Source: Botryotinia globosa
Taxonomy: Eukaryota; Ascomycota; Leotiomycetes; Helotiales; Sclerotiniaceae
NCBI GenBank assembly: GCA_014898425.1
Contig: RCSZ01000005.1
Coordinates: 2,258,501 to 2,322,500, forward strand
Length of the DNA: 64,000 nucleotides
Direction: 5' to 3'
The stretch's first letter is position 1; every line of letters starts with the position of its first letter. Below, piece after piece: positions 1 to 11,202 of this stretch. The translations under genes were made by a program, and so were the position numbers. The notes below the pieces were generated by a model. It had not been told where the DNA came from, did not search any database, and worked only from the letters and a program-made list of their open reading frames with translations.

Positions 1-2435
1 GCGATGCGCACAAAAGATGGAAGAGAATATGAAAATACCTTTTTGCAATAAAGCAGAACTGAATCCACCAGCACCACTAGCGTCACCATCAACAATAATT
101 TCACCCTTTCTAGCTTTATCAACAAAACTCATCACATCTCTCAACTTCTTTCTTCCACCAACATGTTGCTCCAAATTCTTAGATGCATCTTCACAAGCTT
201 TGAGTTCATTCTTCAAAACCGAGGTAACATTTTCTCTACCTCGTGACCATTCACTATCTTCAACATCGATTTCAAACTTATATGGCTTTATACAGTTCTC
301 AACTTGATCACTTGTACTGTAGAATCTCTCGTTCAAAATGCCAGCTGCGGCATCGGTGATAGCTTGACGAGCGAATGGGTGAGCTGCAAACGTCGATTGG
401 GATATCAAACGATCAACATGGCTTTGAATTGCATTGGCTACAACTTGAGTTGCAAGACGACCAATACCGAGTTTAGTAAGAGCAGAAGTAGAGGCATCGA
501 GTTTACGGTGCCAGAAAAGGGAGTCTGGGTCAGCTGTTGGGAGCTCGGCTAGTGTATTGGGTTCTGGTGATGAGGGCGAAAGATCCGAAATAGGTCTGTT
601 CCAGTAACGTGCAGCTAAAAGATCTAACACTCGTTGATCAAGCTCTTCTTTTAGCATCTCACGGACTTGTGGTCGTCCAAAAGTTTCGGCAAATTCCTTA
701 AATGAATGCTTGAAAGCGTCTAGACTCTCGGCAAGGTAAGATTCTGCAGAAAGAGGACGGTCGTTATATTGAACCTTGAACTCATAAGTTGCTTCTTCAA
801 GCTCTTGGTGAATGGCGTCGCTAGTAGTTTGAAGACTCGCCGCCATGGTTTGTTCCAGTACATGCATAAGCTTCTTACGGAGAGTGGTAGTGCCGACATT
901 TAGTCCAGCATCAGGTCCATACTCCATAGGATGAGACGAAAAGAATGCGTGCTCATTCTTGATGATGGCTTCCGAGATACTTCCATTTCCTGCTTTGAAC
1001 AATGATCTAGTTTGTGATTGTTGTGGGGCTCGTGACACAACACCAACATAACCGAGTCTTAAGGGGTATTTTCGATCATTGAGGATGGAGACTCCTCTTG
1101 CAGGATCGACAAGGTCCATCTTTGTGATGACGCCAATAGTACGTTCACCTCGTGGATCAACTCTTCGGCTTGCTCGTAAAGCAGTTGAGTTAGCTAAATC
1201 CACGTCTGCAGCAGAAATAGCAAGAATGACATTAGGAGGTTGAATGTACTTGTCGCACAAATCGGCTATTTTTTGCTTCAGTTGCGCTGGTTGATCTTCA
1301 CCAACAACCTGAATATATCCAGGCAGATCAATGAGGGATAAGTCAGGAACATGGGGTGAAGAGATGGTTAACTGGATTGGGTCATCGGAAACACATTCTG
1401 TGTCAGGAACGGCCAAATTCAGTTCCGTCAATGTCCTTTGGATATGGGAGAAGTCGGTGATTTTTCCTAGACCAAGAGCAGGAAATTCTCCATATTCCGC
1501 CTGTGAATCAGGGGTGTTGACGAGGGTCAACTCTATGGGTCGTCGTGTGACCATATTTGAACCCTTAGGTAAGAATTCGTGCCCTACGATTGCTTCTAGC
1601 ACAGAGCTTTTCCCCGATGATTGTGAACCAATAACCACAATTGATGGTAAAGTAAGAGCATTTGACTGCCCCACAGTCTGCAAAATAGTTCTGATCTCAA
1701 TCATTTTTTTAGTCAGAACCATCATTTGGTCATCCCGGGCAGCAACTGCTGGAGTTTTGTCGTCTTCTGAATATTGATCATATCCGTAGGCGGCAACACT
1801 TCCGACTGCAGCTGCAGCTCCCATTCTACTTTGTTTGGGAGGTTCCCTGCCAGGGCCCCCACCCCCACCTCCACCATTCCCTTCCCCAATCTCTTCATGA
1901 ATTCGTAATACCTTCTGCATCCATTCCGGCAATTCGACGGATCCCTTTGTTTTCTCCCATCCTGATCGTGTTTGACTTGCAATATCTTTTGCACTGCCGA
2001 ACAAACCACCCGCTACTCCAGACACAGTATTCGTTGTTGTGTTGAAGATGTCTGCAACATAATTACCAGCCTCTGCAGATGTCCAAAGTTAGCACGCTAT
2101 CAGAAGGAGGAGCGGATAAACTAACGGGTAGCCTGGTATTGAATATATGCTAAACCGCTGACAGTCACTCCAGCGAAAAGAGCAGGTATTCTTGCAAACT
2201 TTAACAATATGTTTGGTAGGATGCGAACAAATGAAGCATTTCGAACGACTACAGCATTAGAGAACGGTGTATGTCCTGCTGGCCATAATCTTCCTCTTGC
2301 AATACGAACGGCGGATTCTGATCTGAGTAGACCACCAGCGGTAGATACCGCCTTATGATGGAAATGTCTGGCAGATTGCGAGTTGATACGTTGAGCCGCG
2401 GGCAGAAGCCTCGCCGATAGCAGCCTCCCACTCAT
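1..2435 (-). CDS. MGM1: Mgm1/OPA1-type mitochondrial dynamin-like GTPase (5' part, runs off left edge)
   Basis: The protein is a large GTPase of the mitochondrial inner membrane that drives inner-membrane fusion and cristae maintenance. Exon 1 is 2126-2435 and exon 2 runs from 2072 off the left edge. The 53-bp intron 2073-2125 has a GTTAGT donor and CTGCAG acceptor. The ATG at 2435 opens an Arg/Ser/Ala-rich presequence followed by a hydrophobic anchor (ending GLAYIQYQA), which is the Mgm1 layout. Exon 2 carries an oligo-Gly linker, the P-loop GSQSSGKSS, the switch motif DLPG, and TKMD as G4, then the dynamin middle region. Reading frame stays open for over 2 kb. Near position 38 there is a possible GT donor where homologs would continue differently, so another intron may start there; the C-terminal GED lies outside the window. 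The gene is divergent from DUG3. Family assignment is firm; exact 3' structure is not visible. Confidence 0.93.
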
Positions 2436-3101
2436 ACTGGGCAAACTTAAGATTGTATCAATCCTTTAGGAAAATGTAGGATCATGAAGCAATAAATTTC
2501 ATCCTGCTGGTTTTGTTGTCCACTTAGTATATGGGTATTTGAATTCCACATGTTCTTGCATGAATAAAGGTCGAATCACAAGTGGCGTGCAGTATCTGTG
2601 GCTAGTGAGTTGTTGATCGTGGCTTGATAACGAACTTCAATTTTGGCGGGCGGCTGAGAGGGGATGAGATCAATGGAAACCCCCATAATGTCCAGCCTTG
2701 AGGGGTTATCAGACGATAACAACTCCACAACAATTATCATATCTTGTTTGCTAAATTTCCTGTATATATCCTCAATTCCTTGTTGTACATACTTTTGGAT
2801 CTACATATTATAAACGAAACTACTGCCGAAATTGGAATCTCTCAACTTGCTTCTTTTATCCGTTGGGCTTGGATCTTAATTTGTGTCTCAGCACCCAACA
2901 GATTACGCCATACCGTTATTTCCCCTTCAGCCTCGCGATTGCTCCCTTGAGTGTGAGCAAACAACTCCCAACGTTCCTTGACTTGTTAGCAACAGATATT
3001 GCACGACCATATCCCATTCGTATTCATTGAATTTCCAGAGAATTGCCCCCAATATATCGAAGTCGCGAGAAACGAGAAATTAATCCTCGACGAAAGACAA
3101 G
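2436..3101. other. Divergent intergenic region MGM1/DUG3
   Basis: This 666-bp stretch separates two genes transcribed outward and must hold both promoters. It contains pyrimidine-rich patches but I see no distinct operator, repeat or extra gene. An open frame at 2744-2950 has no supporting features. Confidence 0.6.
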
Positions 3102-5008
3102 ATGTGTCGCTTTCTGGTGAGCCAAACAACCCCAACTCTTGGATAGCAGCAGAATACTCATGATAGTAAGGTATATAAAGGCTCAGATTCCATCTTGCTT
3201 TCTAAAATCATTTTGGAACCCACCCACTCAATCCTTAATCAGTCTTTCGACTCTCGCCTCCGTTTGGACATGAGAAGACCTCATAATGGTTAGTAGTTTC
3301 TGATCTTCATAGTTTGTGAACACGGTGACTCATATATTTGCAGGCGATGGATTTGGTATTGGTTATTACACAGAACCTGAACTTGGACCTGAGCCATGCA
3401 TCTTCACATCTACTATTCCTGCATGGAACTGTATCAACCTTCAACGAATTGCTTCAAAGACCGCTTCACCACTTATATTTGCTCACGTACGGGCTACGAC
3501 CGAAGGCTCCCTCAGCGATGATAACTGCCACCCTTTCTCCCACGGGAGTTTGATGTGGATGCACAATGGTGGATTGGGTGGTTGGAAACACATAAAAAGA
3601 CGCCTGGGCGAAAGACTGGCCGACAAATGGTATCTTGGAGTTCACGGAGGAACCGACAGTGAATGGGCATTCGCATTATACCTGGACACACTTGAGAGAA
3701 TGGGTCATAACCCAAGTGCTCCACCAGCTGAGGGATTCGGTCCAACTGTTTTAAGGCATGCCATGCTAGCCACCATCAAACAGATCAACGATTTCATTGC
3801 CGCAATCCCAGAAAAGACAATCGAGGAGGAAAATCTGGACATTCGAAGCTTGTTGAATTTTGCAATAACCGACGGGCATAGTATTGTCTGTACTCGTTAT
3901 GTCAGTAGCAAAACCGATGAGGCAGCTAGTCTGTACTACTCCTCCGGTACTACATGGGAGGACAAAAGTAAGAAAGGCGAATATCAAATGGATCGTCGTG
4001 ATAAGGGTGCTGATATTGTCCTCGTCGCAAGTGAACCGTTAACATTCGAAAGAGGTAATTAATCTCCCTTGTTTCCTACTTCTGTATCCCATATCCCTCT
4101 ACTTCATCTTGCCAAGGGCAAAGATAAAAAGCGGTAGGTATTGCCACAACCGAGTTCTATTGACTGAAGGCTTTGGTCCCGTGAAGATTATCCAAACGAG
4201 AACTCAGCATTGGAAAATTGTCTTTATGTTGCACGTCAGCAGATAGGCGAAAATTAGACAAGGACTAAAGCTCGACCGACTAGTTCATGTGGTGGCCAGT
4301 GATTTATTTTTCAATTTTCTTCAGGGGCTCTCGTCAAAATCCTGCATTTTCATTTACTCGCATGTCTGATGGCATTATTACTGCAGCTACCTAGTATGTG
4401 GAGTAGACATTTCTAATAAATTTACAGAAAGCTGGGTGACAGTTCCAACCAACTCCACATTGACAATTCACAAGCAAACTGTTATGGTACATCCAATTAT
4501 CGACGAGTATTATAACCACAACCCATACCATTCGCGATCCTCTCAATTCGTTACCGACAAGGGTCTCGTCACCAATGAAAAATCAACGCCAGCTCTTACG
4601 CCAGCTCCTACTGGATCTACACTATTACATCAATCACTTACCAGAACAATCAACCCATCATCAGCCATGTTATCACCAAGGGAAAATTATGATCCCAATA
4701 CGGCGAATAATGCATCACACACATCAGCAATCTCAGATATTAGACATGCCACACCAGCAGCATCTCGTCCCTCGATTTCTGCCAACAAGTCTGGAGAACA
4801 AGGCAACACCAAAAAGAAGCGAGCGGCGGCTCCTGCCCCTGCAATCGTACAAATACCAGCTAACACAATGAATGCTGGAGCATCCAATGGAGCGTCAGGA
4901 GTTGATTACATAGACACGCCTGATACACCAGAACTGACAAAAAATTCTGACAGCAGAAATAAAATAGCACAGTATTTCCCAGAGCTGGATAGTATTGATC
5001 GGAATTGA
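3102..5008 (+). CDS. DUG3: Dug3-like glutamine amidotransferase (glutathione degradation)
   Basis: This is the class II glutamine amidotransferase partner of Dug2, which cleaves glutathione in the gamma-glutamyl-transpeptidase-independent cytosolic pathway. Proposed exons are 3102-3116, 3171-3288, 3344-4054 and 4428-5008, all phases consistent, giving 474 residues. The protein starts MCRFL, placing the expected nucleophile at Cys2 after removal of Met1. Typical motifs follow: NGDGFGIGYY, LIFAHVRATTEG, the region around WMHNGG, and GGTDSEWAF. The first coding exon encodes only five residues. The last exon encodes about 190 residues, most of it Thr/Ser/Pro-rich and probably disordered, so the protein is longer than the yeast enzyme (about 360). 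Intron 3 (4055-4427, 373 bp) is unusually long for this window. The gene is divergent from MGM1 and convergent with the 2EXR-like gene. Confidence 0.9.
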
Positions 5009-5594
5009 GCCAAAGGCTAGTTGAATCGATTCTTTTAATCGGGTTACATTTTAGGACAGGCAGAGCGAGGTAGTGGTATTTGGGCTGGCGTCAAAATTAG
5101 ATTGGGCAGTGCATCGGTTGCATAGAGTAGGGCGTTTAGTGCGTGATGTAGGATTCCCCTTTAGTAGTCGCAAATTTATGTTGCTTTTGCAGATCGTTTC
5201 TGTTTTTTAATTTGTGGAATCTTTGTTGTACATATCTTTTCTAGAATGAGTATTTGTGAATACCCTCGAACGTTTGAACTCTTGGATGTGTTAGGTCAAT
5301 ATCCAATATTGGAGATCCCAATGGCAAGACCCCCAAGTAGTAAGGAACTATCATATCCCAGTGATGCAATAGTGAAGGAAACACATCATTACAACTTCTC
5401 ATGTGCTCATAAACAGATAATCACAAACCAAAGACACATCACAAGACGATTCCTCATATTCTTTAAAACAAAGACCCGCTTGTGTTATTCCTACAATTTT
5501 AACAACTATAAAACACATGTCATAAAAACAATCATCCACGCTAATCAGTAAACCCAATATCGAGCTGCAAAGATCCAGACCCAGACGCAGAAGC
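5009..5594. other. Convergent 3' intergenic region
   Basis: This lies between the stop codons of DUG3 and the minus-strand 2EXR-like gene and holds the 3' UTRs. No repeat or further gene is evident. Confidence 0.6.
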
Positions 5595-7316
5595 TTAGAA
5601 ATAATTAGACCAATCACTATCATCATCACTATCCTCACCATAAAAATCATCCGAATCCAACGATTGCTGCGGCGTCAAATCCCGCTCATTAACACTCCAA
5701 TCAATCATTTCCACCGACAATCCCTTATGTAAATTGAAATCTCCGCAATCGTATTCTCCCAATCCGTCGTAATCGAAGAGGGCTTTTCGAGCCGTCAAGA
5801 TTTCGAGATATTGCTGGTCGCACATATCGACCGCCGTGCTGAACTTTGTTATGAAGTTGCGTATTTTGCCGACTTGGTGGTCTGTCATTAAGTGCTTGAT
5901 CAGACGATCGCGTGGTAGGTTTTTGTAATGGCTGTTGTAGAGATGATGTTGGGAGTGGATCTGAGCTTCTATTGCAGAGGTTAAATGTCTTTTGAAAGCC
6001 TTGGCGTAGCGCTTGAGGTATACTAAAGCGAGGCAGATCTTTTGTTTCCTATCTGGATCTTGCATTACCCATGTATTGTTTGAGAATCCTAACTGTTCAT
6101 TTTTTCTCTCAACAGCGTCGAATATGCCGCCGGGAACTTTCTCTTTCTTTATAAGTGTCGTTAGTCTATGATTGGCATTCATGATTTGGTTCCACTGTCG
6201 CTCGAGGTGTGTAAGGGCGTGCTTGCGATGTTCTTTAAATGTCCATTCATCTTCGCCAGAATTCATGACGGCGTCTTGACAGTTGCGAAGTTCGAATTCA
6301 AGTGGATGAAGGGTTGGCTCGATAAAAGGATTGAAAGAACCCGTATCGAGGAACTCGGCGTACTCGAGACACCTAGAATCAATCCGTGTGATATCCTCTC
6401 GTCTTAAGCCCATTTGCATTTTGTAAGGCCGATGCCGCTCAAAGGTTCGAGCGTAAGCCACGAGGTTCCTATGCATCATGTGGTAGATATCCAGGGGTTG
6501 TTGACCGGTTACAAGTGTTTCCATCTCCATCTTCAAATCTGTAGGAAGTTCCCAGTCTGCTAGAGGTCGATCTCCCTTTGTAAATCTCTCGACCAGCCCA
6601 TCATCAGCGAGTTGAATCATATCCGGAACGTCGGCTGCACAAGCTTGATTGATTGCACATGTCTCGATATTGCGGAGAATTCTCAAAGGCTTCAAGATCT
6701 GTTCGTAACTATCGAAAGAATAATTACTGTTCCGACCATAGTCCAGGCCGCAAGGCAAAATCAATAGTTCCAAAGATATTGGAGGATCTTGAGAGATAAC
6801 TTCGCAAAATTCACGTAAACTCCAAATTGGATCCCAACTGCCACCAGCAGATGTGAGTCTGCTAACTACCACACGCCACTTGAGGACTCTTGACACAGCA
6901 GAGCAATTACCAAGATCTGGAATGGGAAATGGCATTTCGCTTTGGTTGTTCTGATATCTCGTCAGAGGGCACAATTCCACAAGAGGTCCTTCGACGGTCT
7001 GTACGGCATCTGGATTCTCATCATCACTTCCTGCACCCATATCCATATCCATAGAAAGGTGATTATCAACCCGAAAACATGCGATATAGAAGGTATTTTC
7101 TTCGTAAAGAACATCCAAGGCCTCGACGTAAATTTGATGGCAGACTCTCAATACTTGTGGTGATAAGCCGTAGTTGATATCAGCTCCATAGCTCGCACTT
7201 CTGGATACAGAATCTGCAGTGCCCAGAATCTTTTTGACTAGTAGTTCTTTGTAGATCTGAGTCCTGATTTCTAAAGGGAAGTCATCCAAAAAGGGACAAT
7301 CGCTGTTGGAGGCCAT
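5595..7316 (-). CDS. 2EXR/F-box-like protein, paralog 1 (573 aa)
   Basis: This is a single-exon gene of unknown function. The N-terminus (about residues 7-80) has the fungal 2EXR/F-box-like signature: CPFLDDFPLEIRTQIYKELL, followed by SPQVLRVCHQIYVEALDVLY and NTFYIACF. A central block has LVAYARTFERHRPYKMQM. The last 70 residues hold a second conserved block, QYLEILTARKALFDYDGL, then GLSVEMIDWSVNERDL, and an acidic end with clustered Asp/Ser. The same three blocks recur in the genes at 23810-25918 and 54627-56525, so the three are paralogs with a shared full-length architecture. 2EXR-type proteins are abundant in filamentous fungi and some may act as substrate adaptors, but no F-box function is demonstrated by the sequence. 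The ATG at 7316 is the first in frame. Confidence 0.85.
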   Translation of the reverse strand: MASNSDCPFLDDFPLEIRTQIYKELLVKKILGTADSVSRSASYGADINYGLSPQVLRVCHQIYVEALDVLYEENTFYIACFRVDNHLSMDMDMGAGSDDENPDAVQTVEGPLVELCPLTRYQNNQSEMPFPIPDLGNCSAVSRVLKWRVVVSRLTSAGGSWDPIWSLREFCEVISQDPPISLELLILPCGLDYGRNSNYSFDSYEQILKPLRILRNIETCAINQACAADVPDMIQLADDGLVERFTKGDRPLADWELPTDLKMEMETLVTGQQPLDIYHMMHRNLVAYARTFERHRPYKMQMGLRREDITRIDSRCLEYAEFLDTGSFNPFIEPTLHPLEFELRNCQDAVMNSGEDEWTFKEHRKHALTHLERQWNQIMNANHRLTTLIKKEKVPGGIFDAVERKNEQLGFSNNTWVMQDPDRKQKICLALVYLKRYAKAFKRHLTSAIEAQIHSQHHLYNSHYKNLPRDRLIKHLMTDHQVGKIRNFITKFSTAVDMCDQQYLEILTARKALFDYDGLGEYDCGDFNLHKGLSVEMIDWSVNERDLTPQQSLDSDDFYGEDSDDDSDWSNYF

Positions 7317-8343
7317 ATTTAAGATTTTGAATGTTGAATATTATTGAAAAATGGATCGAAGTATGATTGGAAGACTGGTTGTCGAACAAAGTTGTTGTAG
7401 TATTATGAGAGAAATTACGAGAAGAAGAGAATCAATGTTTGCTGTTCTGTAGCTTTCCGCCATTTCGGGAAACAGCTCTGTTGGTGAAAAAGAATGGTAA
7501 GAGATTATTTAAAAACGAAGAAGCGTACTCTCGCCTTCGTCTTGTTTTCCTTTACAGTGTCTGCTTATCATTGTATTCAATTTTAATATCAATTGTATAG
7601 AGAATTAAAATTCATCGTTCGAATGCAAGTCGGTGAGGATAGCTGAAGTTATTCGGGTGTCTCTGTAAAAAGCTCGTTTGGAATCTTCAACCAATGCCAA
7701 GAGTTTCGATTCACCCGAGAGGTTGAACTCATTCAGACATTGAAATTGTGTAAAATCTCCAAGAGAATTTGCAACTTCAATTGATCTCCACCAAGAGAGA
7801 CTTCACTCAAGTGAAAAATTGAACTCCTTGGTAACGTTGGAATCGTCTGAAATCTCTAACTTCCCTTTTGCAAACGTCCGCTAATACAGAAATGTTTTGC
7901 TTGCTCTTGCGGATTCAGCTCACTTGGAAGATTGCATTCATGTCAAGGATGAATCCACCAAGTACTTTGAGCCTTTTGAAGAGACTTGAGAACCCATGTA
8001 CCAGAATATAGATTGATGTTGGGCACTGAGGGACTGCATTAATCAAGCTGGCGCACAGTTGACGTCCCATAAATTGTGCAGTTGCCCTGGTGAAGGTGTA
8101 TTCGCCGGGCCCATTCTCACGCTTTGCTTGCGTCTAGTGAATGCTAGAAGATCCAGCGTAGCCTTACTTGCATCGTGCGAGTTTCATGTCAACTTGTCAT
8201 CTGCCATGCACGCAATACGCAAGCTCCAGTGCGCAAGTTTCCATGAGATTGACTTTAACATCACAACTGTATAGCCATACATTTCAGATCCAACTATTGA
8301 AGGAAAGACAAAGCAGACGCGAGCACAACTTAGACAGAACATC
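7317..8343. other. Intergenic region upstream of 2EXR paralog 1
   Basis: About 1 kb between two minus-strand genes. It contains the promoter of the 573-aa gene and the 3' flank of the 197-aa gene. Overlapping short open frames at 8059-8392 lack recognisable motifs. I see nothing else. Confidence 0.5.
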
Positions 8344-8940
8344 TCAACTTCCATCCCAAGGCTCGCCGATGATATTACTCTTCTCGCTTTGAAACGGTGC
8401 AGCATCAACATTCATTGGCGTCATCATCACTCCCTGCAACCATTCAACATATGCAGGGAAACCAGTCACACTCCCATAAATCCTTACATTCTTCACTCCT
8501 CGCACATCCTCAAAGAGTCTCAGGACCTTATAATCTGAACCCCTAAACGCAGATTGTTCAACCCTTATTGTCAATTCATCCACCTCGCTAAAAGCTTCTT
8601 CTGCTTTCTTTGCAGAGAAGTTCGGATCGCAATCCAGTCGAACAATTATATAGTATTTTTTGATGATAGATATCAATCTGCAGGAGCTGATAGTGTCATA
8701 TCTCCAACGCAAGCGCGGTAATCCCGTGAGAAGATTGGGATGTGCTATGAAGACATTGCTACCGTAAAGGATTTGTTCTGCTTCATCATGGACTCTTCGA
8801 CAGACGGATAGAATTTGTGGATATATATGTGGATCACTTCCTAGCGGACGGGGTGTTGATATGGGTGGGATGATGAGGAGTAATTGGTAGATGTGATTAC
8901 GAATTTCTCCTGGAAGGTCAAGGAATGCGAGGGGCGTCAT
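8344..8940 (-). CDS. Short 2EXR/F-box-like protein (about 198 aa)
   Basis: This is a single-exon gene with ATG at 8940. The N-terminus reads FLDLPGEIRNHIYQLLL, followed by PQILSVCRRVHDEAEQILYG and NVFIAHP, matching the N-terminal module of the three larger 2EXR-like proteins here. It lacks their middle and C-terminal conserved blocks and ends with a short Ser/Glu-containing tail. It may be a separate short subfamily, which is common in fungi, rather than a truncated copy. Function is unknown. It is divergent from the cystinosin-like gene across a promoter rich in GATA motifs. Confidence 0.75.
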   Translation of the reverse strand: MTPLAFLDLPGEIRNHIYQLLLIIPPISTPRPLGSDPHIYPQILSVCRRVHDEAEQILYGSNVFIAHPNLLTGLPRLRWRYDTISSCRLISIIKKYYIIVRLDCDPNFSAKKAEEAFSEVDELTIRVEQSAFRGSDYKVLRLFEDVRGVKNVRIYGSVTGFPAYVEWLQGVMMTPMNVDAAPFQSEKSNIIGEPWDGS

Positions 8941-9408
8941 GGTTTGCGAAGCACTTCTTCTATTGCTGAAATCGCAACCTCGATGTATTGTTGTGAATTT
9001 ATATGGAAATGTATGAAAAGGTAGAGATTTATTTTCGTTGATACCGTTTCGTTCAACGATGTTTATGACATGAAGTGGTTTGTGAAGTGATACACGGATA
9101 AAAGGATCTCATCAATCTGATAAGATAAGATAAGATAAGGTTATCAAGTTATCAGCACCGACTTTGCGATAAGATCGAGATAAAACTTCACGCTACAATC
9201 CCGGCTCCTGCCGGGATTAAACTGAATCGTTCAATGTAGGTACGGTGTACCTACCTATGTTACTGTTACTCTAAATTTATTAGTACGTGCTCACACGTGA
9301 TGGTCTACTTGGCTGAGACCTTGATCATGTCAATTCCTCATTTACAGATTTCCCTGACATCGATACCCTCATTTATAAATTGTCGACATCCATGACATAG
9401 GCTTCATA
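8941..9408. promoter_or_regulatory. Divergent promoter with GATA-motif cluster
   Basis: Positions 9118-9185 contain about eight GATA-core motifs on both strands: TGATAA, three tandem AGATAA, two TTATC on the opposite strand, CGATAA and AGATAA. ATCTGATAA at 9115-9123 fits the ATCWGATAA form preferred by siderophore-regulator GATA factors (SreA type); HGATAR is the general AreA-type site. The cluster lies about 220-290 bp before the cystinosin-like ATG and about 180-245 bp before the 2EXR ATG. Use by a GATA factor is inferred. Confidence 0.6.
9197..9218. repeat. Perfect 9-bp inverted repeat with 4-nt loop
   Basis: AATCCCGGC is followed by TCCT and then its exact reverse complement. It lies just downstream of the GATA cluster in the same divergent promoter. 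The CCG/CGG halves resemble Zn2Cys6 dyad sites, but no factor can be assigned. Confidence 0.55.
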
Positions 9409-10313
9409 ATGACCACTGCATTCCTTCAGTTTCTTTCCTATTTGTTTGGTTGGATATACACAACATGTTGGTCGCTATCTTTTTATCCCCAACCAATCTT
9501 GAACTTTAGGCGCAAATCTACTTCAGGAGCCGCAATCGATTTCCCGTTCCTCAACGTGCTAGGCTTTGCTGCATACTTTGTATCTACAGTCTCATTCCTT
9601 TATGCGCCAGAAATCAGACGTGAATATGCTTTGCGAAATAATGGGCACACCCCAACTGTTCAATTCAATGATCTCGCTTTCGCTGTTCACGCCCTCTTCA
9701 TGTGCTTTGTCATAATATCACAATATGAACCATCGATTTGGGGATTCGATAAACGAGGTAAAGGGGGACCCGGCGCAAGAGTTAGCAAATCTATTATGGG
9801 CTTGTCGGTAGCATGTATTGTTGGAGTCGCGACTTCGGTGGTTATTGTCATTGCGCGACAGGATGAAGATGTTGTAAGAGGGTGGGCATGGATCGATGTG
9901 GTAAGTTGGGGTCAACCTGCGTCATTTGGTTACACTTGTGCTAACATCATTTCTCACAGGTATATGTCGTATCATATGTCAAACTGGTTATCACGACTGT
10001 CAAATACATGCCTCAAGTTCTTACGAATTATCGCAACCGATCCACCACTGGATGGTCAATAGGGGGAATATTGTTGGATTTCGCAGGTGGAGTCCTATCG
10101 ATTTTACAATTGGGAATTGATAGTTATCTACAGGGAGATTGGTCGGGAGTGATGGGCAATCCAGTCAAACTCATGTTGGGCAACGTGAGCATCTTCTTCG
10201 ATGTAATTTTCATTGTTCAGCACTATATTCTGTACAAAGGAAATGGAGGTGATACACCATTAGATGAAGAAGATCCCTTACTCGCGCCGAACAGGGAGCA
10301 GAGAATTGAATAG
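9409..10313 (+). CDS. Cystinosin-type PQ-loop lysosomal/vacuolar cystine transporter
   Basis: The protein is a seven-helix PQ-loop transporter related to cystinosin, which exports cystine with protons from the vacuole or lysosome. Exons are 9409-9900 and 9960-10313 with a 59-bp intron (GTAAGT donor, TTCTCACAG acceptor), giving 281 residues. The first PQ motif is in WSLSFYPQPILNFRRKSTSG near residues 21-40. The second is in KYMPQVLTNYRNRSTTGWSI soon after the splice junction, with the Asp-containing LLDFAGG helix following. Hydrophobic segments alternate as expected. The C-terminus ends in an acidic Leu-rich stretch (DEEDPLLAPN), reminiscent of a dileucine sorting signal. The upstream GATA cluster suggests nutrient control, which is inference. 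Substrate is assigned from family only. Confidence 0.88.
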
Positions 10314-10839
10314 AGGTAGGCGAAGAGAGAGGGAGCAGAGAATTGATTAGAGAGAGATGAAAGATAGCGAGCATTTCTCTATGGCGTTATAGATACCCAG
10401 TGGTTGGATTATGAATAGAGGTGGGACAATGAGTTATTGAATTTCAATGTAAGATCTTGGCGCTTATCTGGGTAATTACAAATACATCATCTTGAAGAGT
10501 TGCAAGGTCAACAGTTCCCATGCTCGCCCAAGTGGCTGGTATGACTGCATCATGATGTGCAATATCAATCAATTGTTACATCGATTTACTGTCGTGCACC
10601 GCTCAATGCTTGAAATAAGATTTCCCAATAAAGGTCACTTGTTGAAAATGGAGTGATGTTTGTTGGATATGGAAATGGGATATGGTAAACCTAGGCAGTA
10701 CAGGACAGGAGAGGGAAGTACCATATCGCTTTCGGAGCCAAAAAGCACAGTATGTACGAAAGGACAACTCTGACCGGGTCTAAACTTCCTCTATATTTGA
10801 AAAATCCGGCCGTCCCAGCAACAATCAACACAGCACCAA
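10314..10839. other. Intergenic region before tRNA-Phe
   Basis: This is the 3' flank of the cystinosin-like gene, with a short near-repeat of AGAGAGGGAGCAGAGAATTGA at 10300-10345. No gene is evident. Confidence 0.5.
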
Positions 10840-10929
10840 GCGGCTTTAGCTCACTTGGGAGAGCGCCAGACTGAAGTTCACTTCGGTTCATTAATCTGGA
10901 GGCACTGTGTTCGATCCACAGAAGCCGCA
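10840..10929 (+). tRNA. tRNA-Phe (GAA) with 17-nt intron
   Basis: A complete cloverleaf can be drawn. The acceptor stem is GCGGCTT paired with AAGCCGC and discriminator A at 10929. The D arm has GCTC/GAGC. The anticodon stem CCAGA/TCTGG encloses the anticodon GAA at 10873-10875. The T loop contains TTCGATC with stem CTGTG/CACAG. An intron of 17 nt (about 10877-10893) sits one base 3' of the anticodon, the standard position for eukaryotic nuclear tRNA introns. Mature length is about 73 nt before CCA addition. Confidence 0.95.
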
Positions 10930-11162
10930 TTCTGCGAGTTGAGGAACACCTTGACTTGATTATGTTTTTTGCTTTCACCTAAATTTTTTCTTCCTTTTTT
11001 CCCCTCCAGATTTACTTTAACCACACGCTACGAATACGTTACGGACGGAGCATGCCTACCTACGGTGAAAGAATTTCATGAATCAAACCTTATATTTTTT
11101 AGCGACATCAGTCTTGATCGGTTACATATTTAGTTCGTTTATGACAGACAACCCACTGCGTT

Positions 11163-11202
11163 TTCACTAGAAGATTTCACTAGAAGATCTCACTAGAAGA
11201 TG
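11163..11202. repeat. Three tandem copies of a 13-bp unit
   Basis: The unit TTCACTAGAAGAT occurs twice and once more with one change (CTCACTAGAAGAT). Confidence 0.7.

Noticed and set aside
1331..1777. 148-aa plus-strand open frame
   Set aside because: It is antisense to the Mgm1 GTPase domain, which is clearly coding on the minus strand.
10691..10978. Minus-strand open frame of 95 residues
   Set aside because: It runs antisense through the complete tRNA-Phe gene.
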